This document shows positions 37,163-46,757 of a stretch of 64,000 nt of DNA, in pieces. The stretch covers positions 744,001-808,000 of the forward strand of contig NZ_NBOF01000001.1 of NCBI RefSeq assembly GCF_002104475.1, written 5' to 3'. A model generated the notes under the pieces. It did no database searches. It saw nothing but the letters and a program-made list of their open reading frames with translations, and was not told the DNA's origin. This DNA comes from Cognaticolwellia mytili. Lineage in GTDB: Bacteria; Pseudomonadota; Gammaproteobacteria; Enterobacterales; Alteromonadaceae. The translations under genes were made by a program, and so were the position numbers. The number at the start of each line of letters is the position of its first letter. Positions within the stretch are counted from its first letter, which is position 1.

Positions 37163-37434
37163 ACGCCCTCCTGAATATAAAACCAAGCATTAATCAACGC
37201 CGTAACTAAAAAACTAGCCAGACAAATCAAGGCCGGCCTTTTAATTGATTGAACACAATAAAACCAGCTAATCAGTGCACTCCATACCGTAAATCCACCG
37301 ATGACTGCGATAAACAAAAAAACATCCTTTGCTAGCGGAACGATAAAGCCAATATTCATGAACAGGCTCATACTCAGAAAAAATCCAAGAAACAGACCTA
37401 TAAAAGTTTTCGACCATAATGATTCAAACCACAT
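37159..37434 (-). CDS. Small membrane protein, DUF3649-like
   Basis: A 91-residue protein with three hydrophobic segments (about 10-32, 36-58 and 68-85). The stretch VPLAKDVFLFIAVIGGFTVWSALISWFYCVQSIKRPA fits the pattern of DUF3649 proteins, which accompany DUF3325 and PepSY genes in iron operons. GGAGG precedes its ATG. It overlaps DUF3325 upstream and the PepSY gene downstream, so it is plainly in the operon. Confidence 0.72.
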   Translation of the reverse strand: MWFESLWSKTFIGLFLGFFLSMSLFMNIGFIVPLAKDVFLFIAVIGGFTVWSALISWFYCVQSIKRPALICLASFLVTALINAWFYIQEGV

Positions 37435-37759
37435 AAAAACCTCCGATCAGCGCCGTGATTAAAGTCATAACCGTGCCGAAAATTAGCGTTTTTCTTTGGT
37501 GTGGGAAATATGGCATAGCCAAGGAAAGTAAAATCCAAACCAACATGACCATTACGATAAGAATCAACATGGCTGATAACCAATGATGCAGGTTTAGCAA
37601 CAATATAAATGCAGCAATCATACTGATACAGAATAATGACCAGCCAACATTTTTAGAAATTGGTTTCGACAAAACCATTTGTCGTTCAGATGAGGCATAT
37701 GCACTGGCACTACCGAACCAACATAAACAAAGTGCAGCAATATTAATCAAAAAACTCAT
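37424..37759 (-). CDS. DUF3325 membrane protein
   Basis: A 111-residue product with three to four membrane segments. The early LCWFGSASAYASSERQ is the common DUF3325 feature. The family is found next to TonB receptors and PepSY proteins in iron loci; it has no assigned activity. It is the first gene of the operon and has a Fur-box-like site 76 bp upstream. Confidence 0.78.
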   Translation of the reverse strand: MSFLINIAALCLCWFGSASAYASSERQMVLSKPISKNVGWSLFCISMIAAFILLLNLHHWLSAMLILIVMVMLVWILLSLAMPYFPHQRKTLIFGTVMTLITALIGGFYVV

Positions 37760-37834
37760 GAAATATATTTTGTAAAATAAATAATAACGGAATGTTAATA
37801 GATCCTCTCAACAAAGAGAAGTGTTAATGTTAAC

Positions 37835-37853
37835 GATAAGCACTATCATTTGC
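37835..37853 (-). promoter_or_regulatory. Fur-box-like site ahead of the DUF3325-PepSY operon
   Basis: GATAAGCACTATCATTTGC matches the 19-bp Fur consensus at 13 positions by hand count. It lies upstream of the first gene of an iron-type operon. Iron-responsive control is inferred. Confidence 0.6.
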
Positions 37854-38028
37854 ATTAATAGGTAAAAAAATATCTTAAAATGTAGGTTCATTAGATATTC
37901 ACGGAATCAAAACTTAGTATATCTATATTACTCGATCACCCCCCTCCTACAGAGACCGCGCACCTTGCCCATACTACCTTTCGCTGTATAATGCGCTACC
38001 ATCCAGACTTACGTTCAAGCTATGTTTA

Positions 38029-38670
38029 ATGCCCATTACTAGTCAAAACAGTTTAGCAGCGCTCATTGAGCCGAGCCAAAATCATCAGCATTTCAAAATA
38101 TTTAAGCCCTATGGTTTTTTAAGCCAATTTGTACCGGAATCACGAAAGAAGAAACATCTACTAGGCGAGCTATTCAACTTTCCTGATAAAACGATGGCGA
38201 TTGGCCGATTAGATCACGACTCCGAAGGCTTATTATTACTGACAACAGACGGTATGATGAGCTACAAAGTCAGAGATAAAGGCATAGAAAAAGAATACTA
38301 CGCGCAAGTTGATGGCGAGATCACTGAAGAGGCAATGTTAAAACTAAAAAATGGTGTTGATATTGGTATCAAAGGCACTAAATATCAAACTCTGCCTTGT
38401 AAAGCGTTCAAGCTGGACGAAGAGCCTGAACTGCCCTCTCGTGGTCGTAAAATTCGTGATCCAAAGCACGGGCCTACTAGCTGGGTTTCCATCACACTTT
38501 GTGAAGGAAAAAATCGTCAGATAAGAAAAATGACCGCTGCTGTCGGATTTGCGACATTAAGGCTGGTAAGAGTTCGCATTGGCGACATTCATATCGATAG
38601 CTTAATTGCTGGTGACGTTATTACGCTACCTAGTTTAGACGCTGCACTTAATAGTAATGATCAAAGTTAA
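38029..38670 (+). CDS. Pseudouridine synthase, RsuA family without S4 domain (RluE-like)
   Basis: A 213-residue enzyme that isomerises uridine to pseudouridine in rRNA. The catalytic aspartate lies in IGRLDHDSEGLLLLT (about 60-74), and the family motifs KEYYAQV and EGKNRQIRKM (about 161-170) are present. There is no N-terminal S4 RNA-binding domain, which points to RluE (23S rRNA) rather than RsuA or RluB. The target site is inferred from the family only. It is divergent from the DUF3325 operon and is a single gene. Confidence 0.82.
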   Translation: MPITSQNSLAALIEPSQNHQHFKIFKPYGFLSQFVPESRKKKHLLGELFNFPDKTMAIGRLDHDSEGLLLLTTDGMMSYKVRDKGIEKEYYAQVDGEITEEAMLKLKNGVDIGIKGTKYQTLPCKAFKLDEEPELPSRGRKIRDPKHGPTSWVSITLCEGKNRQIRKMTAAVGFATLRLVRVRIGDIHIDSLIAGDVITLPSLDAALNSNDQS

Positions 38671-38880
38671 ACAGAGTTGAACTGGTACTCAGCTAAATAT
38701 ACTCATTATTTTAAATGAAACATACGCTAGGCCTGCCCAATGCTGATTTCTCTGCCTCTACACATCACTGAGATAAGCTGTTAACCTTTTACCGTTAATT
38801 TAGTACTGCACTCAGAGTATTAATAAGAAACTAATAAAAAAACCTTAGAAGTCCCTCTAAGGAAATCTGGAATATTAAAA
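38671..38880. other. Upstream region of the M49 peptidase gene
   Basis: About 210 bp with no gene. A short hairpin CCTTAGA-AGTCCC-TCTAAGG lies at 38843-38862, 18 bp ahead of the ATG, and lacks a T run. It could affect translation. Confidence 0.4.
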
Positions 38881-40983
38881 ATGAAATTAACCAAAATTGC
38901 AGTTGCTTTAAGCGCTGTATTTATTTTCTCAGCATGTTCTGAGCAAGAAGCTAAAGTAGAAACTCCACAAGTAAGCCATGAAAGTTCAGCGTCTTCAACC
39001 TCTGAAGCAACTTCATTTAAATGGCAAGCAGAGCGCTTTGCTGATATTCGCGTTTTACGTTACCAAGTGCCTGGTTTTGAAGATTTACCATTAGAGACCA
39101 AAGAGCTGTTGTTTTACTTATATAAAGCGGCCCTTTCTGGCCGTGATATTACTTGGGATCAAAACTACAAGTTCAACTTAACTATTCGTCAAACACTTGA
39201 AGCGGTTATACGTGATTATTCAGGTGATAGAAGTACTGAAGAATTTAAAAAATTCAATGAGTACACCAAGCGAGTTTGGTTTTCTAACGGTATTCACCAT
39301 CATTATATGTCAGGTAAAATTATGCCTGAGTTTTTAGCGAAATCTTTTAACGACTATGTCACGAATGTTGCAGATAAAGGCAACTTACCCTTAGCTGAAA
39401 ATCAAACCGCTGAGCAATTAGTGACGCAATTAACAACTATTTTGTTTGATAGCAACATTGCCAGAAAAATGGTTGACCAATCAGCTAACATTGATAACGT
39501 TGTGGCATCATCGGTTAACTACTATGAAGACGTGACTGAAGAAGAAGTTATTGATTTTTATAAAAATAAAAAAAATGCAGATGATAAACGCCCTGTTTCA
39601 TGGGGATTAAACTCAAAACTAGTCAAAAAAGATGGCCAACTTGTTGAACAAGTATGGAAAGTTGGCGGTATGTACGACAAGTCTATCAGCGAGATTGTAC
39701 ATTGGTTAGATAAAGCAGCCACCGTTGCTGAAAATGAACAGCAAAAGAAGGCATTAACTTTATTAGCAAAATATTTCCGCTCTGGTGATTTGAAAGACTT
39801 TGATGAATACTCAATTGCCTGGGTTAAAGATATTAATTCAGACGTTGACGTTGTTAATGGCTTTATTGAAGTTTATGACGATCCTTTAGGCTATCGTGGT
39901 TCATTTGAATCTGTGGTGTCAGTAAAAGATCATCACGCAACAAAAGTTATTTCAGCTATTGCTGATCAAGCGCAATGGTTTGAAGATAACTCGCCACTTA
40001 TTGAGTCGCATAAAAAGAAAGAAGTTAAAGGTATAACAGGTAAAGCAATTACCGTGGTGATTGAGTCAGGTGATGCGTCACCATCAACCCCTATTGGTAT
40101 CAACTTACCTAATGCTAACTGGATACGCGCTGAGCATGGCTCAAAATCGGTAAGCTTGACTAATATTGTTGATGCGTATGACCATGTTAAAGGTGGCTCT
40201 TTATCTGAGTTTGTTTGGGATGAAGCAGAGCTTAATCGAGCGAAAGAGTTTGGTCCGTTAGCTTCTCATTTACACACGGATTTACATGAAGTGATAGGAC
40301 ATGCTTCAGGGCAAATTAATGCTGGTGTAGGTACGCCAAAAGAAACGTTAAAGCAATATGCTTCTGCACTTGAAGAAGGCCGTGCTGATTTGGTTGGTCT
40401 CTATTATCTTTTGGATAACAAGTTAGTTGATATGGGCATTATGCCAAGCATTGAAGTTGGCAAAGCCAGTTATGACAGTTATATTCGTAACGGATTGATG
40501 GTGCAATTGAATCGCCTTAAAATGGGTGAACAAATTGAAGAAGCGCATATGCGCAATCGTCAATTAGTCGCAAGTTGGGCTTTTGAAAAAGGCGCCAAAG
40601 ATAATGTTATTGAAAAAAGAGTACGTGACGGGAAAACTTATTTTGTTATAAATGATTATAATAGGTTACGGACTTTATTTGGTGAATTATTACGTGAATT
40701 ACAACGTATCAAATCAGAAGGTGATTTTGCTGCCGGCCAAGCGTTAATCGAAAATTATGCCGTTAAAGTTGATGTTAAGTTACATCAAGAAGTGCTTAAT
40801 CGATTTGAAAAGTTAAATCTTGCGCCATTTTCAGGTTTCATTAATCCAAAACTTGAAGCGGTTTATGAAAATGGTAAAGCTGATGGAAAAATAATTGATG
40901 TTACCATCAGTTACCCGGATAATTTTCAAGAGCAAATGCTAGAGTATTCAAAGGATTATGGTTTATTGCCTGCAATAAATTAA
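38881..40983 (+). CDS. M49-type (dipeptidyl-peptidase III family) zinc metallopeptidase, lipoprotein
   Basis: A 700-residue predicted lipoprotein (FIFSAC, C19). The zinc motif HEVIGH (H469, E470, H474) is the long HExxxH form unique to family M49. The third ligand lies in EEGRADLVGLYYL about 40 residues later, again the M49 EExRAD pattern. It should remove dipeptides from the N-termini of short peptides, probably in the periplasm. Eukaryotic DPP III is cytosolic; the bacterial homologue is exported. It is a single gene with its own terminator. Confidence 0.9.
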   Translation: MKLTKIAVALSAVFIFSACSEQEAKVETPQVSHESSASSTSEATSFKWQAERFADIRVLRYQVPGFEDLPLETKELLFYLYKAALSGRDITWDQNYKFNLTIRQTLEAVIRDYSGDRSTEEFKKFNEYTKRVWFSNGIHHHYMSGKIMPEFLAKSFNDYVTNVADKGNLPLAENQTAEQLVTQLTTILFDSNIARKMVDQSANIDNVVASSVNYYEDVTEEEVIDFYKNKKNADDKRPVSWGLNSKLVKKDGQLVEQVWKVGGMYDKSISEIVHWLDKAATVAENEQQKKALTLLAKYFRSGDLKDFDEYSIAWVKDINSDVDVVNGFIEVYDDPLGYRGSFESVVSVKDHHATKVISAIADQAQWFEDNSPLIESHKKKEVKGITGKAITVVIESGDASPSTPIGINLPNANWIRAEHGSKSVSLTNIVDAYDHVKGGSLSEFVWDEAELNRAKEFGPLASHLHTDLHEVIGHASGQINAGVGTPKETLKQYASALEEGRADLVGLYYLLDNKLVDMGIMPSIEVGKASYDSYIRNGLMVQLNRLKMGEQIEEAHMRNRQLVASWAFEKGAKDNVIEKRVRDGKTYFVINDYNRLRTLFGELLRELQRIKSEGDFAAGQALIENYAVKVDVKLHQEVLNRFEKLNLAPFSGFINPKLEAVYENGKADGKIIDVTISYPDNFQEQMLEYSKDYGLLPAIN

Positions 40984-41018
40984 TAGCAATTAAACTCATC
41001 TAGTTTTTGAGCTTTATA

Positions 41019-41060
41019 ATAAAGGCGTGAGATATTCTGTAAATAACTCACGCCTTTTTA
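41019..41060. terminator. Bidirectional terminator after the M49 gene
   Basis: AAAGGCGTGAG and CTCACGCCTTT form an 11-bp stem around a 17-base loop, followed by TTTA. It lies between the M49 gene and convergent tehB. Confidence 0.85.
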
Positions 41061-41093
41061 TTTTCTTAATTTTATATTTTAGCTTTGGTGCTA

Positions 41094-41660
41094 TTAGCTA
41101 GGCTTTCTCGCCAACATGGTAGCAAACTGTAATTTTGCGCCATTGTGCATAGTGCCGACATCTTCATTGTATTTAATCATTTCCCAACCTTGATAAGCTT
41201 CACTCAACTGCCCTGCTTTTAAGGTAAACGGGAACGGCGCTGGGCATGGATGTTCTTCGGTATTCATGGCGCAAACGATGAGGTTATAACCGCCCGCTAA
41301 AGTAGCGTTTTGCATATCAGCAATAACCGCATCAATACGAGATGGGTCGATAAACATTAATGTAACAGTACACGAAATAAAGCCATAGTTATCGCTAAGA
41401 TTGGCATTGTTAATATCGTATACTTGCGCCTTAATATTACTCAGTGCCTCGTCATTAATAATGCTTTGTAGCACATCAATGGCACCGGGGTTAGCGTCTA
41501 TACCGGTAACGTTAAACCCATGTTGGCCAAGATATAGTGCATTACGTCCATTTGAACAGCCCATATCTAGGGTGGTACACGGCTGAATAACTTTGCACGC
41601 TTCAACAACTTCACTGTGGGCTGGATTTAAGCCGTAACGACTATTTAGATCAACTATCAT
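41094..41660 (-). CDS. tehB: TehB-family SAM-dependent methyltransferase
   Basis: Cytoplasmic methyltransferase of 188 residues. Motif I is TLDMGCSNGRNALYL (about 29-43). Other stretches shared with E. coli TehB are AHSEVVEACKVI, GGYNLIVCAMNTEEHPCPAPFPF and YNEDVGTMH. TehB methylates tellurite and selenite oxyanions, lowering their toxicity; the native substrate is less clear. No tehA lies beside it. It is a single gene convergent with the M49 gene. Confidence 0.92.
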   Translation of the reverse strand: MIVDLNSRYGLNPAHSEVVEACKVIQPCTTLDMGCSNGRNALYLGQHGFNVTGIDANPGAIDVLQSIINDEALSNIKAQVYDINNANLSDNYGFISCTVTLMFIDPSRIDAVIADMQNATLAGGYNLIVCAMNTEEHPCPAPFPFTLKAGQLSEAYQGWEMIKYNEDVGTMHNGAKLQFATMLARKPS

Positions 41661-41815
41661 GGTAACTACTTAGGTTTTGAAATATGGGTGATTATCTTAC
41701 TACTAACTTATAGATTCAACTTGACCCATATCAACAGCACTTACTATTTGAAGCTAAGTATTAACTTAGCAAACTATGTTTTTTAAGACATCTATTAAGA
41801 TTGGGCCAATAACCA

Positions 41816-43018
41816 TTAAATCAAAGCAAAATGGTTAAACAGGATAATGGTTATCACGATTGAAATCAGTATCAATAATATCGATAACCACTTCCCAAAT
41901 GACATGCCTTTGTATGCCGCTTGCCAACTTTTTTTAATACGCCGTAGTTCTTCTCGGTGTAATTTAGCATGTCTTAAACCATATAAATATGTACCAGATA
42001 CCGCTAAAGCACTGAGTACAATACCGAAAAAAAAGTACAGTATTTTTGTAGAAATACCGTAGAAAACGCCAAAATGTAACGGGTCTGCGGCTTCGGATAT
42101 ACGTATATGGATAGATTGATCTTGTGCAAAGCGTTTTGATAACACTTCACCATTAACGGGATTAAATACAAGGTTATTTGCTCGGTCACGTACAAGCATT
42201 GTATCGTTTTGCCCTTGTATGATAACCGCATTGCGGCGCTTACTGGGTAAAATAATTTGTTTTATTGCCATGTCATGGTGGCGAGCTACACTCGTAACCA
42301 TAGTATTAAATACCTGTTGACTTGGTATAACAATAGGCTGGTTTTCTGTTGTTATAGTGTCAACTTGTTCTGGAAAGCTAGCATTTAATCCCCAAATTTC
42401 AACTAAATACCAAACTCCAGTTAAACAAACAACAAGCAGAAGCCAACTTGACCATAAACCAAATAAGCGATGGCAGTCGTTCCAAAATGTTTTGCTATTG
42501 CCAGTTCTTGGTTTTACAAAAAACTTTTTCCACCATTTAGGGATCAGAAAGAAGCCTGATATTAATGAAAAAAACATCAACAGCCCCACAATACAAACAA
42601 TGGTTGTACCAATAATGGTCGGCATCATAAGGTGTCGGTGAGTCATACGGAAAAAACGTTGCCAGTTATACCAGCGCCCTTCTCCTTGATATTCTCCGGT
42701 TTCTGGATGGAAAAATTGCCGGTAACGTTGTTCATCGTCATTGATACGTATGACTTCAACAGCAAACCAATTATCGATGGGGGCATTAATGGTCGTAATA
42801 ACATGGTCAGTTTGGCGTTGGCGGGCTGATTGATAAACCAGTGACCAGTTAATTTTTGATGATTCTACAGTAGGAAACACGCGTTTGGCTTGATTCGTTG
42901 CCCAGTCAAGCTCATGCGATACCACAGCTAAGGTGCCCGTGATCAATATAAAACAAATTAAAATTGATAACTTAATACCGGCGACACTGTGCCAAGCATA
43001 CCACTGTTGTTTATTCAT
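41816..43018 (-). CDS. PepSY-TM domain protein downstream of the siderophore receptor
   Basis: A 400-residue inner-membrane protein with four main hydrophobic segments (about 12-32, 142-165, 190-215 and 335-355, plus one at the C-terminus). It has the PepSY-TM layout: an early WHSVAGIKLSILICFILITGTLAV helix and a later WNDCHRLFGLWSSWLLLVVCLTGVWY helix with conserved histidine. It probably handles ferric-siderophore reduction or release. It follows the siderophore receptor by 71 bp with a hairpin between them. Confidence 0.88.
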   Translation of the reverse strand: MNKQQWYAWHSVAGIKLSILICFILITGTLAVVSHELDWATNQAKRVFPTVESSKINWSLVYQSARQRQTDHVITTINAPIDNWFAVEVIRINDDEQRYRQFFHPETGEYQGEGRWYNWQRFFRMTHRHLMMPTIIGTTIVCIVGLLMFFSLISGFFLIPKWWKKFFVKPRTGNSKTFWNDCHRLFGLWSSWLLLVVCLTGVWYLVEIWGLNASFPEQVDTITTENQPIVIPSQQVFNTMVTSVARHHDMAIKQIILPSKRRNAVIIQGQNDTMLVRDRANNLVFNPVNGEVLSKRFAQDQSIHIRISEAADPLHFGVFYGISTKILYFFFGIVLSALAVSGTYLYGLRHAKLHREELRRIKKSWQAAYKGMSFGKWLSILLILISIVITIILFNHFALI

Positions 43019-43040
43019 AACTTATCGTTTTAAAGAAAGT

Positions 43041-43066
43041 GAAAAGGCCTCAACTCATTGAGGCCT
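43041..43066 (-). terminator. Hairpin between the siderophore receptor and PepSY genes
   Basis: AGGCCTCAA-TGAG-TTGAGGCCT with TTTT after it on the minus strand, 24 bp past the receptor stop. It may partly terminate transcription, so that the PepSY gene is expressed less than the receptor. Confidence 0.65.
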
Positions 43067-43089
43067 GTTGTTAATTTAGCGGTAAGAAA

Positions 43090-45333
43090 TTACAAGGAAT
43101 AACTTACTTGTAATAAAATGCTGCGTGGCTCACCCGGAAAATGACCGTTGCGCTTATTAAAACCACTGGTTGCATATTCTTTATCGAAGATGTTTTTTAA
43201 GTTCAGCTGAACATGGAAATCATCAATTCGTGTTTGCCAGCTTGCATCCCAAGTTGTATAAGACTTCACTTTTTGACCATCTAAACTTAAACGATCATCA
43301 ACAAAATCAAAACCGATAGCAAAAGAAGAATTTAGGCTTGGTAATTCGTAACGTGTCCATAGTCCTAAGGTATGGTCTGGCGCATTGGCAAATTCATCAC
43401 CAATTGAATTTCTAATATCATCAGGATTGCCGCCTGTAATCGTTGCATCGTTATATGCGTAGTTAATCATAGCTGTCCATTGCTCGGTGATATCACCTAC
43501 AACGTCAATTTCGATGCCTTTACTGGTAACTTCACCAATTTGAACTTGTGCCGGACGATCACTACCTTCTATAAAGCTAGGGTTAGCAACTTTAACGTCT
43601 TCTTTTACGATGTGGTAAGTGGCAAAAGTTGTCGTGATACTGCCATCTAACCAAATATTTTTAATGCCAATTTCATGCTGTATACTAGTTTCTGGATCAA
43701 AAATTTCCCCAATATCTGGTTGACTCGATAACCTTTGCGGGTTGAAGCCTTCTGCTCTATTGGCAAATATCGACATGTTTTCATTCGGTTGATAAATGGC
43801 GCCAAGTCGTGGACTAATTTTATCATCATCCACTTTTTGATTGTTGGTAACGTCTTCGTCTTCAAAGCGATCAAAACGTGCACCCGCAATAGCGATCCAT
43901 TGTTCATTAATTCTAATTTGGTCTTGCACGTAAACACCTAAACGTGTGCTCTTCGTTTCAGTAATACCACGGTCAAATATTTTGTATGTACTGCTATCAG
44001 AAACCCCATAAACTGGGTTTAGAATGTCTATAGTTTGCACATGAATAGAAGCATCAAATATTTGTCTTGGATCTGCAAAATTATTTGCATTTGTTGTTCT
44101 TGTTAAGTCGCTAAATTTGTTATGAAATTCAGTTTCGACTTCAGCATAATCAGCACCAAATAATAAGGTATGCTCTAAGCCTGAAAGTGTTGCTTCATAG
44201 ACGAAGTCTGTGGTGATACTCCATTCGTCATTTTTACGTTTTTGATCACGGAATTGGCGCAGCATTGCAGTGTCTTGCGCAGGAAATCCTAATGCGGTTA
44301 ACAATGGTAAAGACGCGGCTTTGACTGCCGGGTCAAGATCACCGACTAAACCCGCATTTTCATGATACTGCTGATCACGCTCATTGCTTAATGTTCTTAT
44401 CACTGTGGTATTAGTGAAGTTATCCGCCAATTCTATATTCGACGTAACTTGAAAAACATCCGCTTCTAGGCGTTGAAAGTCTGACTTTTCATTTGCGTTG
44501 TAGCTAATATCAGTTAAAAAATTTCCGTTATCATCAACGGGCACGCCACGTAAACGATGCGCACCTAAGTCTTGATCGATATAATCATATTGAAAAACTA
44601 ATTCAGTTTTATCATTAGGTAACCAAGTTAAACCAGCAGAAAGTAATGTGTTTTTTTCATCGGCGTTATTGCGGAAGCCGTCTTTACTTTGATGAAACCC
44701 CCCAACACGATACGCAAGAGTTTCATCTTTATTAAGCACGCCTGTGGTTTCTGCACTAGCGCCGAACAAACTGTCGTTGCCCGTAAATACGGCAAACTCT
44801 GTCGCTTGTTCGAATTTAGGTTTTTTAGTTACATAATTAAGTAATCCACCAGGCTGTCCAGCTCCGTAAAGCATGCCTGTAGGACCTTTTAACACTTCTA
44901 CACGTTCGATATTGAATAACTGCGGAATAGAAAAACCAGAATAAGGGTCACCTTGAACGCCATCATATCTCACTTGATCTTGGCGGAAACCACGGGCATT
45001 AATGCCAGAATAACTAAACTGCGTGACCCCTGAAATTGAACGATAAAGATCTGTTGTTTGCCTAACAGCCTGATCAAGCATGAGTTCATTGCTTAATACT
45101 TGCACTGATTGTGGTAAATCCATGTAGCGAGTCGGTGTTTTTGTTGCCATAGTTGCTTCGTCAACAAAATAAAATTGCGCTGCTCGCCCTTTGACCGTGA
45201 TAACCTCTATTTCTTCTTCAGCATTTTCTTTTGTTACACTATTTTGTGCAAAAACAGGAGTGGCAAGACTTGATGAAATAGCTAAGACTAATAAAGACTT
45301 TTTATAGAGTAAATTTACTGATTTAACGTTCAC
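43090..45333 (-). CDS. TonB-dependent siderophore receptor
   Basis: An outer-membrane receptor of 747 residues with signal peptide ending PVFAQ, a TonB-box-like EEIEVITVKG, the plug domain (VEVLKGPTGMLYGAGQPGGLLNYVTKKP) and a barrel ending QVSYSL. The layout is that of TonB-siderophore receptors (FpvA/FhuE group); the ligand is unknown. The frame opens at an ATG at 45369 lying inside the Fur box. The GTG at 45333 is preferred, because AAGGA sits six bases upstream and the signal peptide then starts normally. It forms an operon with the PepSY gene. Confidence 0.9.
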   Translation of the reverse strand: MNVKSVNLLYKKSLLVLAISSSLATPVFAQNSVTKENAEEEIEVITVKGRAAQFYFVDEATMATKTPTRYMDLPQSVQVLSNELMLDQAVRQTTDLYRSISGVTQFSYSGINARGFRQDQVRYDGVQGDPYSGFSIPQLFNIERVEVLKGPTGMLYGAGQPGGLLNYVTKKPKFEQATEFAVFTGNDSLFGASAETTGVLNKDETLAYRVGGFHQSKDGFRNNADEKNTLLSAGLTWLPNDKTELVFQYDYIDQDLGAHRLRGVPVDDNGNFLTDISYNANEKSDFQRLEADVFQVTSNIELADNFTNTTVIRTLSNERDQQYHENAGLVGDLDPAVKAASLPLLTALGFPAQDTAMLRQFRDQKRKNDEWSITTDFVYEATLSGLEHTLLFGADYAEVETEFHNKFSDLTRTTNANNFADPRQIFDASIHVQTIDILNPVYGVSDSSTYKIFDRGITETKSTRLGVYVQDQIRINEQWIAIAGARFDRFEDEDVTNNQKVDDDKISPRLGAIYQPNENMSIFANRAEGFNPQRLSSQPDIGEIFDPETSIQHEIGIKNIWLDGSITTTFATYHIVKEDVKVANPSFIEGSDRPAQVQIGEVTSKGIEIDVVGDITEQWTAMINYAYNDATITGGNPDDIRNSIGDEFANAPDHTLGLWTRYELPSLNSSFAIGFDFVDDRLSLDGQKVKSYTTWDASWQTRIDDFHVQLNLKNIFDKEYATSGFNKRNGHFPGEPRSILLQVSYSL

Positions 45334-45348
45334 GACTTTCCTTAGATT

Positions 45349-45367
45349 GATAATGAGAATTATTGTC
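45349..45367 (-). promoter_or_regulatory. Fur box of the siderophore receptor operon
   Basis: GATAATGAGAATTATTGTC matches the 19-bp Fur consensus at 16 positions by hand count and lies just ahead of the receptor's GTG start. Repression by iron-loaded Fur is the expected control. Confidence 0.85.
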
Positions 45368-45573
45368 ATTAAAATTTGCGCACATCTTAATGCAACTTAT
45401 TCTCATTTGCAATACTGGCTTATTTGCGTGAAGGATAAACCAGCTAAAAGAACGTGAACTTAGTAAATGATTTTTATAGAGAAGTTAGTCAATACTAGTC
45501 ACATGGATTAACTATGAAGTAGCGAACTGTATTAGCTTTCCAGCAATTATTGCAATTAAAATAAGCTCTTCCT

Positions 45574-45975
45574 CTAGCATATTAAGTTCTGACTTTTTAG
45601 CCAGCCCATCACTTTAATAGAACCAAGAGAACAAAGCGCTCTATTTTCATAACTTATAAAATCAATTTCTTCTATTTCGGCGTCAGAGCAAAGCTCTCCT
45701 TTAAACTCGGCAAAATAACAGGTTAACTTAACAATGGTATCAATACTTTTGCCATCTGCTGGTGCGCTAAATGTCCCTGCATATTTGATGGTACTAGGGA
45801 TCAAATCGACAGAAATCTCTTCTTTAATTTCACGCACTAGTGCTTGTTCATCTGACTCACCTAATTCGCGCTTACCACCAGGGATATAGAAAAGCGTTTT
45901 ATTTTTCGAGCGAGCACTTAAGAGTTTGCCGTCTCGAATATATAACCATGCCAATTTATCAATTTCTTTACTCAC
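45574..45975 (-). CDS. Nudix hydrolase
   Basis: A 133-residue hydrolase of nucleoside-diphosphate-linked compounds. The Nudix box is complete in GGKRELGESDEQALVREIKEEI (about 33-54), with the catalytic REIKEE core. The start is a GTG supported by AAGGA seven bases ahead. The substrate cannot be told from the sequence. It is a single gene. Confidence 0.87.
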   Translation of the reverse strand: MSKEIDKLAWLYIRDGKLLSARSKNKTLFYIPGGKRELGESDEQALVREIKEEISVDLIPSTIKYAGTFSAPADGKSIDTIVKLTCYFAEFKGELCSDAEIEEIDFISYENRALCSLGSIKVMGWLKSQNLIC

Positions 45976-46154
45976 AAATGTTCCTTTTTGTTCAACTGTT
46001 TTTTATTATTTATTGCTTTACAATATTTCTAACAAGTTATGTAGTGCTGTTTTTATCTTTAACTCTTACTGATTGATGAAGGTAAACTGTTGAGGCAATC
46101 ACCACTGCAAGTTTAAACGCTATTAGCAGTGTTCAGTCAATAACAGCAGGTTAT

Positions 46155-46757
46155 TTAAGGGCGATTAAGCTCAACAGTCTTTGAGGTTAAGCTAAAGTGG
46201 TCACCACCCATTTTACCAACAGAATCAATCAACTGTTGATTAATATTGTCATTTTCAACTAAATCATTACGTACGTAAATATAATTCACATCTAAAAGCA
46301 CAATGGTGCCGCCTGTTGGTAAGTTACTAACCGGTATTACTTCTCTTAAAGTACATTCGTAACGAATGGGAGAGCCGTTAACGGATTTTGGCGTTACTTT
46401 ATGACTTGCACAACCTTCAACGTTAGCAAAATCAAATTCACTTTCATCAATTTGAAGGTTTGCACTGGTTATGTTCATCTTCTCTAACAAATCAGTGTTT
46501 ACTATATTGACGACACATTCCCCCGTTTCAACTAAGTTTTTTAGGGTGTCTTTATCAAGTCCACTTCTTGGTGTTACTTGGGTGTAAAGCAGTACAGGAG
46601 GATTACAACTCGCCACGGTGAAAAAGGAATAAGGCGCTAAGTTATCAACTCCCTTTTTTGAACGGGTACTGATCCATGCAATAGGCCTAGGTGTAATACC
46701 ACCATTGAGTAGACGATATTTACTTTGGTTTTCTAGTGCTGAAACATCAAAAATCAT
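46155..46757 (-). CDS. Flavin reductase family protein (FMN-binding split barrel)
   Basis: A 200-residue protein from the ATG at 46757 (MIFDVSALENQSKYRLLNGGITPRPIAWIS). The open frame continues 22 codons further to 46823, but the family begins at about this point. The flavin-reductase fold is seen in ITPRPIAWIST, NLAPYSFFTVASCNPP and FANVEGCASHKVTPKSVNGSP. It probably binds FMN and may reduce flavin using NAD(P)H or act as an oxidoreductase on small molecules. It is divergent from nfsB across a region that holds a long palindrome. Confidence 0.8.
   Translation of the reverse strand: MIFDVSALENQSKYRLLNGGITPRPIAWISTRSKKGVDNLAPYSFFTVASCNPPVLLYTQVTPRSGLDKDTLKNLVETGECVVNIVNTDLLEKMNITSANLQIDESEFDFANVEGCASHKVTPKSVNGSPIRYECTLREVIPVSNLPTGGTIVLLDVNYIYVRNDLVENDNINQQLIDSVGKMGGDHFSLTSKTVELNRP

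Noticed and set aside
38843-38862. CCTTAGA/TCTAAGG hairpin ahead of the M49 gene considered as a riboswitch or terminator
   Set aside because: Only a seven-base stem with no T run and no conserved riboswitch core.
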